Shown: in pieces, positions 1-6,097 of the stretch
Layout of the letters: each line of letters starts with the position of its first letter
How positions within the stretch are numbered: the first letter of the stretch is position 1
DNA from: Clostridium sp.
Lineage (GTDB): Bacteria; Bacillota; Clostridia; Acetivibrionales; Acetivibrionaceae
NCBI GenBank assembly: GCA_012841175.1
Contig: DUVG01000179.1
Span: 1-6,776, forward strand
Length of the DNA stretch: 6,776 bases
Reading direction: 5' to 3'
The notes under the pieces: model-generated
Told to the model about the DNA's origin: nothing
Databases searched by the model: none
The model's input: only the letters and a program-made list of their open reading frames with translations
Made by a program: the position numbers and the translations under genes

Positions 1-52
1 ATATATAATTTTTTAAAAAAAAGTAGATGCCTTAGAATACAGGAGAAGGATA
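1..52. other. Leader/intergenic segment before gdpP, with ribosome binding site
   Basis: This short AT-rich stretch includes a run of T followed by A (9-22). A strong Shine-Dalgarno sequence, AGGAGAAGG (41-49), sits 3 bases before the gdpP ATG. Plus frames 2 and 3 meet stops at 14-16 and 6-8. Frame 1 stays open to a TAA at 61-63, so the tail of an upstream gene could lie here. In many Firmicutes the gene before gdpP is yybS, a DUF2232 membrane protein, but too few residues are visible to claim it. No promoter can be placed with confidence. Confidence 0.4.
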
Positions 53-2059
53 ATGAAAGGTAAAAAGTTTGCGGGAATTTTTATACAAAAGGCTAGTTTT
101 TATCTTTTGATAATACTTATGTTATTGATAATAATTGCCTTTTTAGAAATAAAGGTGGCAATACCAGGGTTTGTATTTTTCTTATTCCTTTTATACTATA
201 ATTTTAGATATAATTACAAAAGAAAAAAGGAAATAACTCAATATATCGAAAATCTTACATTTAATATAGATATGGCAACAAAAGATACTTTGTTGAATTT
301 TCCAATGCCCCTGGTGTTAATTGAACTAGATGGGACTATAATTTGGTATAATTCCTCATTTAAAAAGGTTTTTGATGGGGAGGAATTGCTAGAAAAGACA
401 ATACAAACTTTTGCAAAAGACCTAAATCCAGAAAGTTTTTCAAATGAAACTATGAATTTCTCAAATGAAACTAAAATACATGATAGAAACTATTGTGTTT
501 TAGGGAATTTTATAAAAGTTGATAATAAAATTAATGAAGATGAAATTATATTGCTTCTATATTTCATTGATAATACAGAGCTGGTAAACTTAAAAAAAAC
601 ATATGATGATGAGAGGACAGTGGTAGGTGTTTTTATTATAGACAATTATGACGATTTGATGCAGAGTATTGAAGACACACAAGGGCCTCAAATGCTTGTA
701 GAAATAGAAACTAAAATAAATAATTGGACTGGATATTCCAATGGAATTGTTAAAAAGTACGAAAGAGACAAATACTTGTTTATTTTTGAAAACAAATATC
801 TAAAAACTTTTCAAGAGAAAAAGTTTGATATTTTAGATAGCATTAAAGAAATAAATATTGGGAATACAATACCTGTTACCCTGAGTATTGGTATTGGAAA
901 AGGAGGAAATTCTCTTTTAGATAAATTCCGATATGCAAATGCTGCATTGGATATTGCCTTAGGCAGAGGGGGAGACCAGGTTGTTATAAAAGATGGTGAG
1001 GAAATATCCTTTTACGGTGGCAAGACAAGGGAGATTGAGAAGAGAACCAGGGTAAAGGCACGAGTAATTGCCTTTGCACTAAGAGAGCTTATTGACCAGT
1101 CATCAGAGGTTATGATTATGGGACATAAAAATTGTGATATAGATTGTCTTGGTTCTGCTTTGGGGATTTATAGCATTGCAACCAGAAGAAAAAAGCAAGC
1201 TCATATAGTTTTAAATAAATCAAACGCCAATATTGAATGTATGATTTCTAAAATTGAAAGTGACAAGGATTATGAGGGATTGTTTATATCCACTGGGGAT
1301 GCCCTTGAAAAAATAAACAAAAAAACTTTGCTGGTTATTGTGGATACACATAAACCCAGCTTTACAGAAGCCCCAGATTTGATAAAATATACAGAGCAGA
1401 TAGTTGTTATTGACCATCACAGAAGGGGAGTTGACTATCTACAAAATGCAGTTTTAACATATCAGGAAACATACGCATCCTCAACTTGTGAGCTGGTTAC
1501 AGAAATTTTGCAGTATGTTGAAGAAAAGATAAAGCTTGCTCTTATTGAAGCAGAAGCCCTATATGCTGGAATAGTTGTAGATACAAAAAACTTCACTTTT
1601 AAGACAGGAGTTAGGACATTTGAAGCGGCTGCATTTTTGCGAAGACAGGGTGTAGATACCGTTATGGTTAAACAAATGTTTCAAAATGATTTAACTACAT
1701 ACACTCATATTTCAAATATTGTTAAAGATGCTCAGCTTTACAATGAAAACATTGCCATTTCAGTGTGTCCCCCTGATATGAAAAATGCAACTGTAATAGC
1801 TGCACAGGCAGCAGATCAACTTGTAAATCTTAAGGGGATTCAGGCAGCTTTTGTACTGTGCAATATAAACGATGGTATTTCAATAAGTGGAAGGTCACTA
1901 GGAGATATAAATGTCCAAGTTATATTAGAGAAGCTTGGAGGAGGAGGGCATTTAACTTTTGCAGGTGCCCAACTTCAAGGTGTTTCCACTGTGGAGGCAA
2001 TTGAAAAACTTAAAAAGTCCATAGACGAATATAAAGAAGAAATACCAGACAACAACTAA
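53..2059 (+). CDS. gdpP: Cyclic-di-AMP phosphodiesterase GdpP (YybT family, DHH/DHHA1)
   Basis: This membrane-anchored enzyme hydrolyses c-di-AMP to 5'-pApA and so lowers the second messenger that controls potassium/osmolyte balance and cell-wall homeostasis. The architecture matches the family. Two N-terminal transmembrane helices (about residues 14-31 and 36-50) are followed by a PAS-like domain (about 78-178). Next is a degenerate GGDEF domain (about 185-320) with YERDKY at 236-241 in place of the active-site loop, so no cyclase activity is expected. The catalytic DHH domain (about 350-520) carries metal ligands H358, D362 and D364, then D431 (DTHKP), D454-H455-H456 (the DHH motif) and D510. 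The DHHA1 domain ends with GGGGH at 629-633. At 668 residues it is close to the B. subtilis protein (about 660). The ATG is set by the strong Shine-Dalgarno at 41-49. It sits 27 bases before rplI, the standard yybT-rplI-dnaB order. Known family regulation is haem binding by PAS and competitive inhibition by ppGpp. Cysteines 361 and 365 beside the metal-binding aspartates, and a 7-residue repeat in the PAS region, are noted as findings. Confidence 0.96.
   Translation: MKGKKFAGIFIQKASFYLLIILMLLIIIAFLEIKVAIPGFVFFLFLLYYNFRYNYKRKKEITQYIENLTFNIDMATKDTLLNFPMPLVLIELDGTIIWYNSSFKKVFDGEELLEKTIQTFAKDLNPESFSNETMNFSNETKIHDRNYCVLGNFIKVDNKINEDEIILLLYFIDNTELVNLKKTYDDERTVVGVFIIDNYDDLMQSIEDTQGPQMLVEIETKINNWTGYSNGIVKKYERDKYLFIFENKYLKTFQEKKFDILDSIKEINIGNTIPVTLSIGIGKGGNSLLDKFRYANAALDIALGRGGDQVVIKDGEEISFYGGKTREIEKRTRVKARVIAFALRELIDQSSEVMIMGHKNCDIDCLGSALGIYSIATRRKKQAHIVLNKSNANIECMISKIESDKDYEGLFISTGDALEKINKKTLLVIVDTHKPSFTEAPDLIKYTEQIVVIDHHRRGVDYLQNAVLTYQETYASSTCELVTEILQYVEEKIKLALIEAEALYAGIVVDTKNFTFKTGVRTFEAAAFLRRQGVDTVMVKQMFQNDLTTYTHISNIVKDAQLYNENIAISVCPPDMKNATVIAAQAADQLVNLKGIQAAFVLCNINDGISISGRSLGDINVQVILEKLGGGGHLTFAGAQLQGVSTVEAIEKLKKSIDEYKEEIPDNN
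440..473 (+). repeat. 13-bp direct repeat inside gdpP, encoding a tandem FSNET heptad
   Basis: TCAAATGAAACTA occurs at 440-452 and again at 461-473, a 21-base period. In frame, it gives FSNETMN followed by FSNETKI (residues 129-142), in a likely loop of the PAS-like domain. It looks like a small in-frame duplication, although chance in AT-rich DNA cannot be excluded. Confidence 0.6.
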
Positions 2060-2072
2060 ATATATAGTTTGA

Positions 2073-2079
2073 AGGAGAG
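2073..2079 (+). promoter_or_regulatory. Ribosome binding site that fixes the rplI start
   Basis: AGGAGAG lies 7 bases before the ATG at 2087. An in-frame TTG at 2069 lies upstream of this site and would add six residues (MKERDD) not found in the bL9 family, so the ATG at 2087 is preferred. Confidence 0.85.
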
Positions 2080-2086
2080 AGATGAT

Positions 2087-2542
2087 ATGAAAGTAATTTT
2101 AACAGAAGATGTAAAAGGATTGGGTAAAAAAGATGATTTGGTAAATGTAAGTGATGGATATGCTAGAAACTTTTTGCTTCCAAAGGGGCTTGCAGTAGAG
2201 GCAAATGCAAAAAACATGAATGATATGAAAGTTAAGAAGCAGGCAGAAAAGAACAAAAAAAGCAAGGAACTTGAAGAGGCAAAAGAACTTTGCAAAAAGC
2301 TTGAAAAAATCACTGTGGAGTTTAAAGTAAAAGCAGGTGAAAATGGGAAATTATTTGGTTCCATTACAAGTAAAGATGTCTCAGATGAATTGGAAAAGAA
2401 ACATAAAATAAAAATAGATAAGAAAAAAATCAACTTTCCAGATAGTATAAAGGCTTTAGGCACATATGAAGGAGAGGTAAAAGTGTATCCCGGTGTAACA
2501 GGAAAAATTTCTGTTAAAGTGGAACAAGGAGAAGAGGGGTAA
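2087..2542 (+). CDS. rplI: 50S ribosomal protein L9 (bL9)
   Basis: bL9 is a primary 23S rRNA-binding protein of the large subunit; its elongated shape reaches away from the L1-stalk side and helps limit frameshifting. The 151 residues match the usual length of about 148-150. The N-terminal domain carries the family signature from G11 to N40: GLGKKDD, V19, G24-Y25, R27-N28-F29-L30, P32 and G34. A long lysine- and glutamate-rich connecting helix follows (about 41-75), then the C-terminal RNA-binding domain with GKLFGSIT (87-94) and the closing strands around 121-145. The start at 2087 gives the canonical [10 protein letters not shown]-terminus. The stop is only 6 bases before dnaB, and the dnaB ribosome binding site lies within the last rplI codons, so the two are probably translationally coupled. 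The family identification is secure. Confidence 0.98.
   Translation: MKVILTEDVKGLGKKDDLVNVSDGYARNFLLPKGLAVEANAKNMNDMKVKKQAEKNKKSKELEEAKELCKKLEKITVEFKVKAGENGKLFGSITSKDVSDELEKKHKIKIDKKKINFPDSIKALGTYEGEVKVYPGVTGKISVKVEQGEEG
2534..2539 (+). promoter_or_regulatory. dnaB ribosome binding site within the end of rplI
   Basis: GAGGGG overlaps the last codons of rplI, just before its TAA, and lies 9 bases upstream of the dnaB ATG at 2549. Ribosomes finishing rplI would be well placed to restart on dnaB. Confidence 0.7.
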
Positions 2543-2548
2543 AAAGAT

Positions 2549-3886
2549 ATGGACTTAGGTTCATTGGGGCGAATACCTCCCCAAAACATAGAAGCTGAGC
2601 AATCAGTTTTAGGCGCTTCTCTTTTGGATAAAGGAGTTTTATCCACCATAGCCGAAATAATTGATGTGTCAGACTTTTATAGGGAAGACCATAAGGAAAT
2701 TTATGAGGCAATTATGGATTTGTATGAAAGAGGAGAGCCTATTGATTTAATCACAGTATCTGAGCAACTTAAAATAAGGGGCTCTATAGATGCGGTAGGT
2801 GGGTTAGAATACCTAACTAATTTAGTGAATGCAGTTCCAACCACTGCTAATGCAAAACACTATGCTAAAATTGTTGAAGAAAAATCCATATTAAGAAGAC
2901 TTATAAAAACTTCTTCTGAAATAATTAACATGGGATATGATGAAACAGAAGAAGTGGAATATATATTAGACAGAGCAGAAAAAGGTATTTTTGACATTTC
3001 ACAAAAAAGGAATAATCAAGGATTTGTTCAAATAAAGGATGTACTAATCGAAACTTTTGACAGATTAGAAGAACTTTATAATAACAAAGGAAATGTTACC
3101 GGTATTCCTACAGGTTTTGTAGACCTTGACCATAAGACGGCAGGGCTTCATAATTCTGACTTAATTTTAATTGCAGCAAGGCCAGCTATGGGAAAGACCT
3201 CCTTTGTTTTAAATATTGCACAGTATGCAGCAATTCACTCCCAGGTGCCGGTTGCCATATTTAGTCTTGAGATGTCAAAGGAGCAGCTTGTTAACAGAAT
3301 GCTGTGCTGTGAAGCTATGGTAGATGCCCAAAAAATGAGAACCGGTCAATTGGAAGACAGTGACTGGCAAAAGGTAGCTAAAGCTTTAGGGCCTATTTCT
3401 GATGCTCCAATTTACATAGATGATACTCCAGGGGTGACAGCTATGGAAATAAGGGCAAAATGCAGGAGGTTAAAATTAGAAAAAAATCTTGGACTTGTTA
3501 TAATTGACTATTTACAGCTTATGCAGGGTAGGGGCAAGAACGAAAGCAGACAGCAGGAAATATCAGAAATATCTAGGTCTTTAAAAATCCTTGCAAAGGA
3601 AATAAATGTACCTGTTATAGCGCTATCCCAGCTTAGCCGTGCACCAGAGCTTAGAGGAGACCACAGACCTATACTAAGTGACTTGAGAGAATCTGGTGCA
3701 ATTGAGCAGGACGCAGACATTGTAATGTTTCTTTATAGAGACGATTATTATAATCCAGAAACAGAAAAAAAGAATGTGGCAGAGGTAATAATTGCAAAGC
3801 ATAGAAGTGGTTCCACTGGAACTGTTGAGTTAGCATGGCTTGGTCAGTACACTAAATTTGCTAACTTAGAAAAATTTAGAGAGTAG
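2549..3886 (+). CDS. dnaB: Replicative DNA helicase DnaB
   Basis: This is the hexameric 5'-to-3' helicase that unwinds the replication fork and recruits primase; the gene is called dnaC in B. subtilis. The N-terminal domain (about 8-105) begins with the typical RIPPQNIEAEQSVLG. A linker region (about 110-180) leads to the RecA-like ATPase core. Motifs visible in the core are Walker A RPAMGKTS (211-218, K216), the SLEMS motif with the probable catalytic E241, Walker B VIIDYLQLM (317-325, D320), SQLSR (360-364), DLRESGAIEQDADIV (378-392), and KHRSG (418-422) in the arginine-finger region. The length of 445 residues is normal. The common intein insertion site at the P-loop is uninterrupted. It follows rplI by 6 bases, as in most Firmicutes. 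tilS comes next after 61 bases, an unusual partner compared with B. subtilis. Confidence 0.98.
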   Translation: MDLGSLGRIPPQNIEAEQSVLGASLLDKGVLSTIAEIIDVSDFYREDHKEIYEAIMDLYERGEPIDLITVSEQLKIRGSIDAVGGLEYLTNLVNAVPTTANAKHYAKIVEEKSILRRLIKTSSEIINMGYDETEEVEYILDRAEKGIFDISQKRNNQGFVQIKDVLIETFDRLEELYNNKGNVTGIPTGFVDLDHKTAGLHNSDLILIAARPAMGKTSFVLNIAQYAAIHSQVPVAIFSLEMSKEQLVNRMLCCEAMVDAQKMRTGQLEDSDWQKVAKALGPISDAPIYIDDTPGVTAMEIRAKCRRLKLEKNLGLVIIDYLQLMQGRGKNESRQQEISEISRSLKILAKEINVPVIALSQLSRAPELRGDHRPILSDLRESGAIEQDADIVMFLYRDDYYNPETEKKNVAEVIIAKHRSGSTGTVELAWLGQYTKFANLEKFRE

Positions 3887-3947
3887 TTTGTAGTAAAATA
3901 TTTTATATTAGAAAAAATATAGGACAGGGGAGTTATACATACTAGTT
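3887..3947. other. dnaB-tilS spacer joining two conserved gene blocks
   Basis: These 61 AT-rich bases contain a short palindrome, AAAATATTTT (3895-3904), and a weak all-A/T 7-bp hairpin (3898-3904 with 3914-3920). Neither is G+C-rich or followed by a T run, so I see no intrinsic terminator. No pair of -35 and -10 boxes at 16-18 bases spacing is convincing. Read-through from dnaB into tilS is therefore the simplest reading. Confidence 0.5.
3926..3932 (+). promoter_or_regulatory. tilS ribosome binding site with unusually long spacing
   Basis: AGGGGAG is the only good Shine-Dalgarno match before tilS, yet it lies 15 bases from the ATG at 3948, against the usual 5-9. No ATG, GTG or TTG occurs in the tilS frame between this site and 3948, and a TAG closes that frame at 3909-3911. 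Confidence 0.6.
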
Positions 3948-5360
3948 ATGGTTGAAAAAGTTTTAGCAGATATAAAAGATAAAAATCTTATTGATAAAGG
4001 AGATACTATAATAGTTGGTTTGTCTGGTGGACCAGACTCAGTATGTCTTCTTCATGTTCTTAAAAGCATTGAAGAGAGTATGAATATAATGATTGTGGCA
4101 GTGCATGTAAATCACATGTTACGAGGGCAGGATTCATTTGAAGATGAGGAATATGTCAAAAATCTTTGTAAGAAGCTAAATATCAAATTAAAAATAGAAC
4201 AAATTGATTTACAGAACATTGCAAAAAAGAAGAAGCTTTCTATAGAAGAAGCAGGAAGAGATGAAAGATACAGAATTTTTGAAAAAACAGCTAAAGATTT
4301 AAATGCAAATAAAATAGCTGTAGCACATAACAAAAATGATCAGGCTGAGACAATACTAATGAACATAATAAGAGGTGCAGGGCTTTCAGGTTTAAAGGGC
4401 ATGGATATTAAAAGAGGCAAAATTATAAGACCTCTTCTTCACATTGATAGATTGGAAATTGAAGAGTACTGTAATAAATACAAGTTAGAACCTAGAACCG
4501 ACAAAACAAATCTAGAATCAATTTATACCAGAAACAAAATAAGGCTTGATTTGATACCCTATATAAATGAGCAATTTAATATAGACATTATTTCTAAACT
4601 TACAAAAATGTCTGAAATAATAAAAAATGAAAATGATTTTATTGAATATTATACAGAGAAATTGTATAATAAAGCTTTAGTAAAAAAAAGTGATGGGCAA
4701 GATGGGCAAATAGTATTAAATATAAAAATATTTAATAGCTATCATAAAGGCGCAAAGGGAAGAATATTAAGAAAAGCAATAAAAGAAACAATAGGATTTA
4801 TAAAGGGCATAGAAAGTGTACACATTGACGATATTATTAAACTAGCTTTAGATGGCAGAGTTGGGGCTATGATACATCTCCCGCATAAAATTAGAGTTGA
4901 AAAGTCGTACCAAATTTTAAAGGTGTATCAATTCAAAACTTTTCCACAGGTTAATCTTTACAAAATAAAGTTAAATATACCAGGAGATACTTTAATACAA
5001 GAAGAAAGTTTTATCTTAAGAGGAAATATAATTGATGATGTAAATTTAGACCAATATGAAAAAAATCAAAAAACCTCTAAAGTTCAATATTTTGATTATG
5101 ACAAGTTAAGAGGTGGAATAAATATTAGAAAGAGAGAAAGTGGGGATCTAATTAAACCCATTAACTCAAATGGCACAAAAAAATTAAAAAAGTATTTTAT
5201 TGATGAAAAAGTACCGATAGATATAAGGGAGAAAATTCCCCTTGTTGCTAAAGATAAAGAAATAGTATGGATAATAGGATATGTGATAAGTGATAAATAC
5301 AAAGTTACTAAGAGTACTAAGAAAGTATTAAAACTTGAATTTATAAAACTTGAAGATTAA
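3948..5360 (+). CDS. tilS: tRNA(Ile)-lysidine synthetase TilS
   Basis: TilS uses ATP and lysine to convert C34 of the CAU anticodon of tRNA-Ile2 to lysidine, which switches the tRNA from methionine to isoleucine identity so that it reads AUA. It is essential in most bacteria and cytosolic. The N-terminal PP-loop ATPase domain (about 18-205) has SGGPDS (26-31), HVNHMLRG (53-60), EEAGRDERY (100-108), AHNKNDQAET (126-135) with IRGAGLSGL (141-149), and YTRNKIR (193-199). A helical middle domain (about 210-325) follows. The conserved C-terminal tRNA-binding domain (about 385-465) has RKRESGD (394-400), a lysine-rich KKLKKYF (411-417) and WIIGYVIS (441-448). The 470-residue length is normal for the full three-domain form. 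The start agrees with family N-termini despite the distant ribosome binding site. A 9-base tandem repeat (4692-4709) gives DGQDGQ in the middle domain. hpt follows after 55 bases, the classic Firmicute order tilS-hpt-ftsH. Confidence 0.97.
   Translation: MVEKVLADIKDKNLIDKGDTIIVGLSGGPDSVCLLHVLKSIEESMNIMIVAVHVNHMLRGQDSFEDEEYVKNLCKKLNIKLKIEQIDLQNIAKKKKLSIEEAGRDERYRIFEKTAKDLNANKIAVAHNKNDQAETILMNIIRGAGLSGLKGMDIKRGKIIRPLLHIDRLEIEEYCNKYKLEPRTDKTNLESIYTRNKIRLDLIPYINEQFNIDIISKLTKMSEIIKNENDFIEYYTEKLYNKALVKKSDGQDGQIVLNIKIFNSYHKGAKGRILRKAIKETIGFIKGIESVHIDDIIKLALDGRVGAMIHLPHKIRVEKSYQILKVYQFKTFPQVNLYKIKLNIPGDTLIQEESFILRGNIIDDVNLDQYEKNQKTSKVQYFDYDKLRGGINIRKRESGDLIKPINSNGTKKLKKYFIDEKVPIDIREKIPLVAKDKEIVWIIGYVISDKYKVTKSTKKVLKLEFIKLED
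4692..4709 (+). repeat. 9-bp tandem repeat in tilS (DGQDGQ)
   Basis: GATGGGCAA is repeated exactly twice, head to tail, at 4692-4700 and 4701-4709. It encodes DGQ twice (residues 249-254) in a likely surface loop of the helical middle domain. This looks like an in-frame slippage duplication. Confidence 0.6.
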
Positions 5361-5415
5361 GTAAGTTTGCTTTTAAAATAATAAAAAAGTAATTTGAGGA
5401 TATAGGGAGGTAAAT

Positions 5416-5955
5416 ATGACTGAGGATATTGAAAAAGTATTAATTACAAGAGAAGAATTAGAAAAAAGTGCGAAAGAACTTGGCAAAAGAATTTCAGCTG
5501 ACTACAAAGACAAAAAACTGGTTTTAATAGGTGTATTAAAAGGAGGAGTAGTTTTTTTATCAGACCTCATAAGAAATATAGATATACCTATAGACTTAGA
5601 TTTTATTTCAGTTTCTAGTTATGGAGATTCTACTCGTTCCTCCGGTGTAGTCCGTATAATGAAAGATATTGACATTGACATAATGGGAAAACATGTATTG
5701 ATTGTTGAAGATTTAGTGGATTCAGGACTGACATTAAGATATTTAAAAGACCTTTTCAATGCAAGAGGACCTAAAGATGTAAAATGTTGTACAGCATTGG
5801 ATAAGCCTTCAAGAAGAGAAGTGGAAATTGAAATAGAATATAAGGGAATAGTAATACCAGATGAATTTGTTGTTGGTTATGGCATGGATTTTGCAGAAAG
5901 ATATAGAAATTTACCTGATGTCTGTGTATTAAAACCACATGTTTATTATGATTAA
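5416..5955 (+). CDS. hpt: Hypoxanthine phosphoribosyltransferase
   Basis: This cytosolic type I phosphoribosyltransferase salvages hypoxanthine, and in many homologues guanine, by joining it to PRPP to give IMP or GMP and pyrophosphate. Its 179 residues match the bacterial HPRT length. Visible elements are the LKGGVVF loop (41-47), the flexible-loop region around SSYGDSTRSSG (67-77), the PRPP-binding signature VEDLVDSGLT (97-106) with acidic pair E98-D99 and probable general base D102, purine-contacting K130 in LDKPSRR (128-134), and FVVGYGMDFAERYRNLPD (151-168) with probable Mg-binding D158. A strong Shine-Dalgarno, AGGGAGGT (5404-5411), precedes the ATG. It lies between tilS and ftsH, as in Bacillus. 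Firmicute HPRTs are known to be inhibited by (p)ppGpp at the active site. B. subtilis HprT has also been reported to act with TilS as an activator of ftsH transcription; whether that holds here is unknown. Base specificity cannot be read from the sequence. Confidence 0.97.
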   Translation: MTEDIEKVLITREELEKSAKELGKRISADYKDKKLVLIGVLKGGVVFLSDLIRNIDIPIDLDFISVSSYGDSTRSSGVVRIMKDIDIDIMGKHVLIVEDLVDSGLTLRYLKDLFNARGPKDVKCCTALDKPSRREVEIEIEYKGIVIPDEFVVGYGMDFAERYRNLPDVCVLKPHVYYD

Positions 5956-5993
5956 ACAATAAAAAAAAGTTTTTTATATTGATTTTTTATTGT
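5956..5993. repeat. Perfect 11-bp AT-only inverted repeat downstream of hpt
   Basis: ACAATAAAAAA (5956-5966; apart from one C, all A/T) is the exact reverse complement of TTTTTTATTGT (5983-5993), with a 16-base loop that itself contains an A-run/T-run. It starts directly after the hpt stop codon. It could be a weak transcription terminator, although the stem is nearly free of G-C pairs and no T tract follows. It could also be a protein-binding site, since its right arm overlaps the -35 of the candidate ftsH promoter. Confidence 0.5.
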
Positions 5994-6007
5994 ATTTGTA
6001 GAATAAT
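5979..6007 (+). promoter_or_regulatory. Candidate sigma-A-type promoter for ftsH
   Basis: TTGATT (5979-5984) and AATAAT (6002-6007) are separated by exactly 17 bases, each one or two bases from the TTGACA/TATAAT consensus. It would give a leader of roughly 80 bases before the ftsH start. Such matches are common by chance in AT-rich DNA, so this is tentative. The longer hpt-ftsH gap (142 bases, against 61 or fewer elsewhere in the window) makes a separate promoter plausible. Confidence 0.35.
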
Positions 6008-6083
6008 TGTTGTATATATGGAAAAGAAAGAATATAACTTGAATTATCCATAGGTTTTAAGAGTGCTGGTTATTTATAAAGTT

Positions 6084-6090
6084 AAGGAGG
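6084..6090 (+). promoter_or_regulatory. Strong ribosome binding site that fixes a TTG start for ftsH
   Basis: AAGGAGG lies 7 bases before TTG at 6098-6100. The first in-frame ATG (6116-6118) is 25 bases from this site and would remove the first six residues, just before the transmembrane helix. The TTG is therefore the better start. Confidence 0.85.
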
Positions 6091-6097
6091 GAGCTAT

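Noticed and set aside
1..63. Tail of an upstream gene such as yybS in frame 1 (stop at 61-63)
   Set aside because: Only about 20 codons are visible, with no recognisable motif. They would overlap the gdpP start, so it is not annotated as a gene.
2069..2086. TTG at 2069 as an alternative rplI start
   Set aside because: It lies upstream of the Shine-Dalgarno at 2073-2079 and adds six residues foreign to bL9; the ATG at 2087 gives the canonical N-terminus.
2056..2649. Long minus-strand open frame (197 codons) opposite rplI and the start of dnaB
   Set aside because: It lies fully antisense to rplI, whose identity is certain. Its translation is serine/phenylalanine-rich low-complexity sequence, as expected from the complement of a lysine/glutamate-rich gene.
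3173..3205. Intein at the DnaB P-loop
   Set aside because: The Walker A region is continuous and the protein has normal length, so no intein is present.
3895..3920. Possible terminator hairpin between dnaB and tilS
   Set aside because: The stem is only 7 A/T pairs, with no G-C clamp and no following T tract, so it is not a credible intrinsic terminator.
5369..5391. Weak hairpin between tilS and hpt
   Set aside because: About seven pairs, mostly A-T with a G-T wobble and no T tract. It is expected by chance at this base composition.
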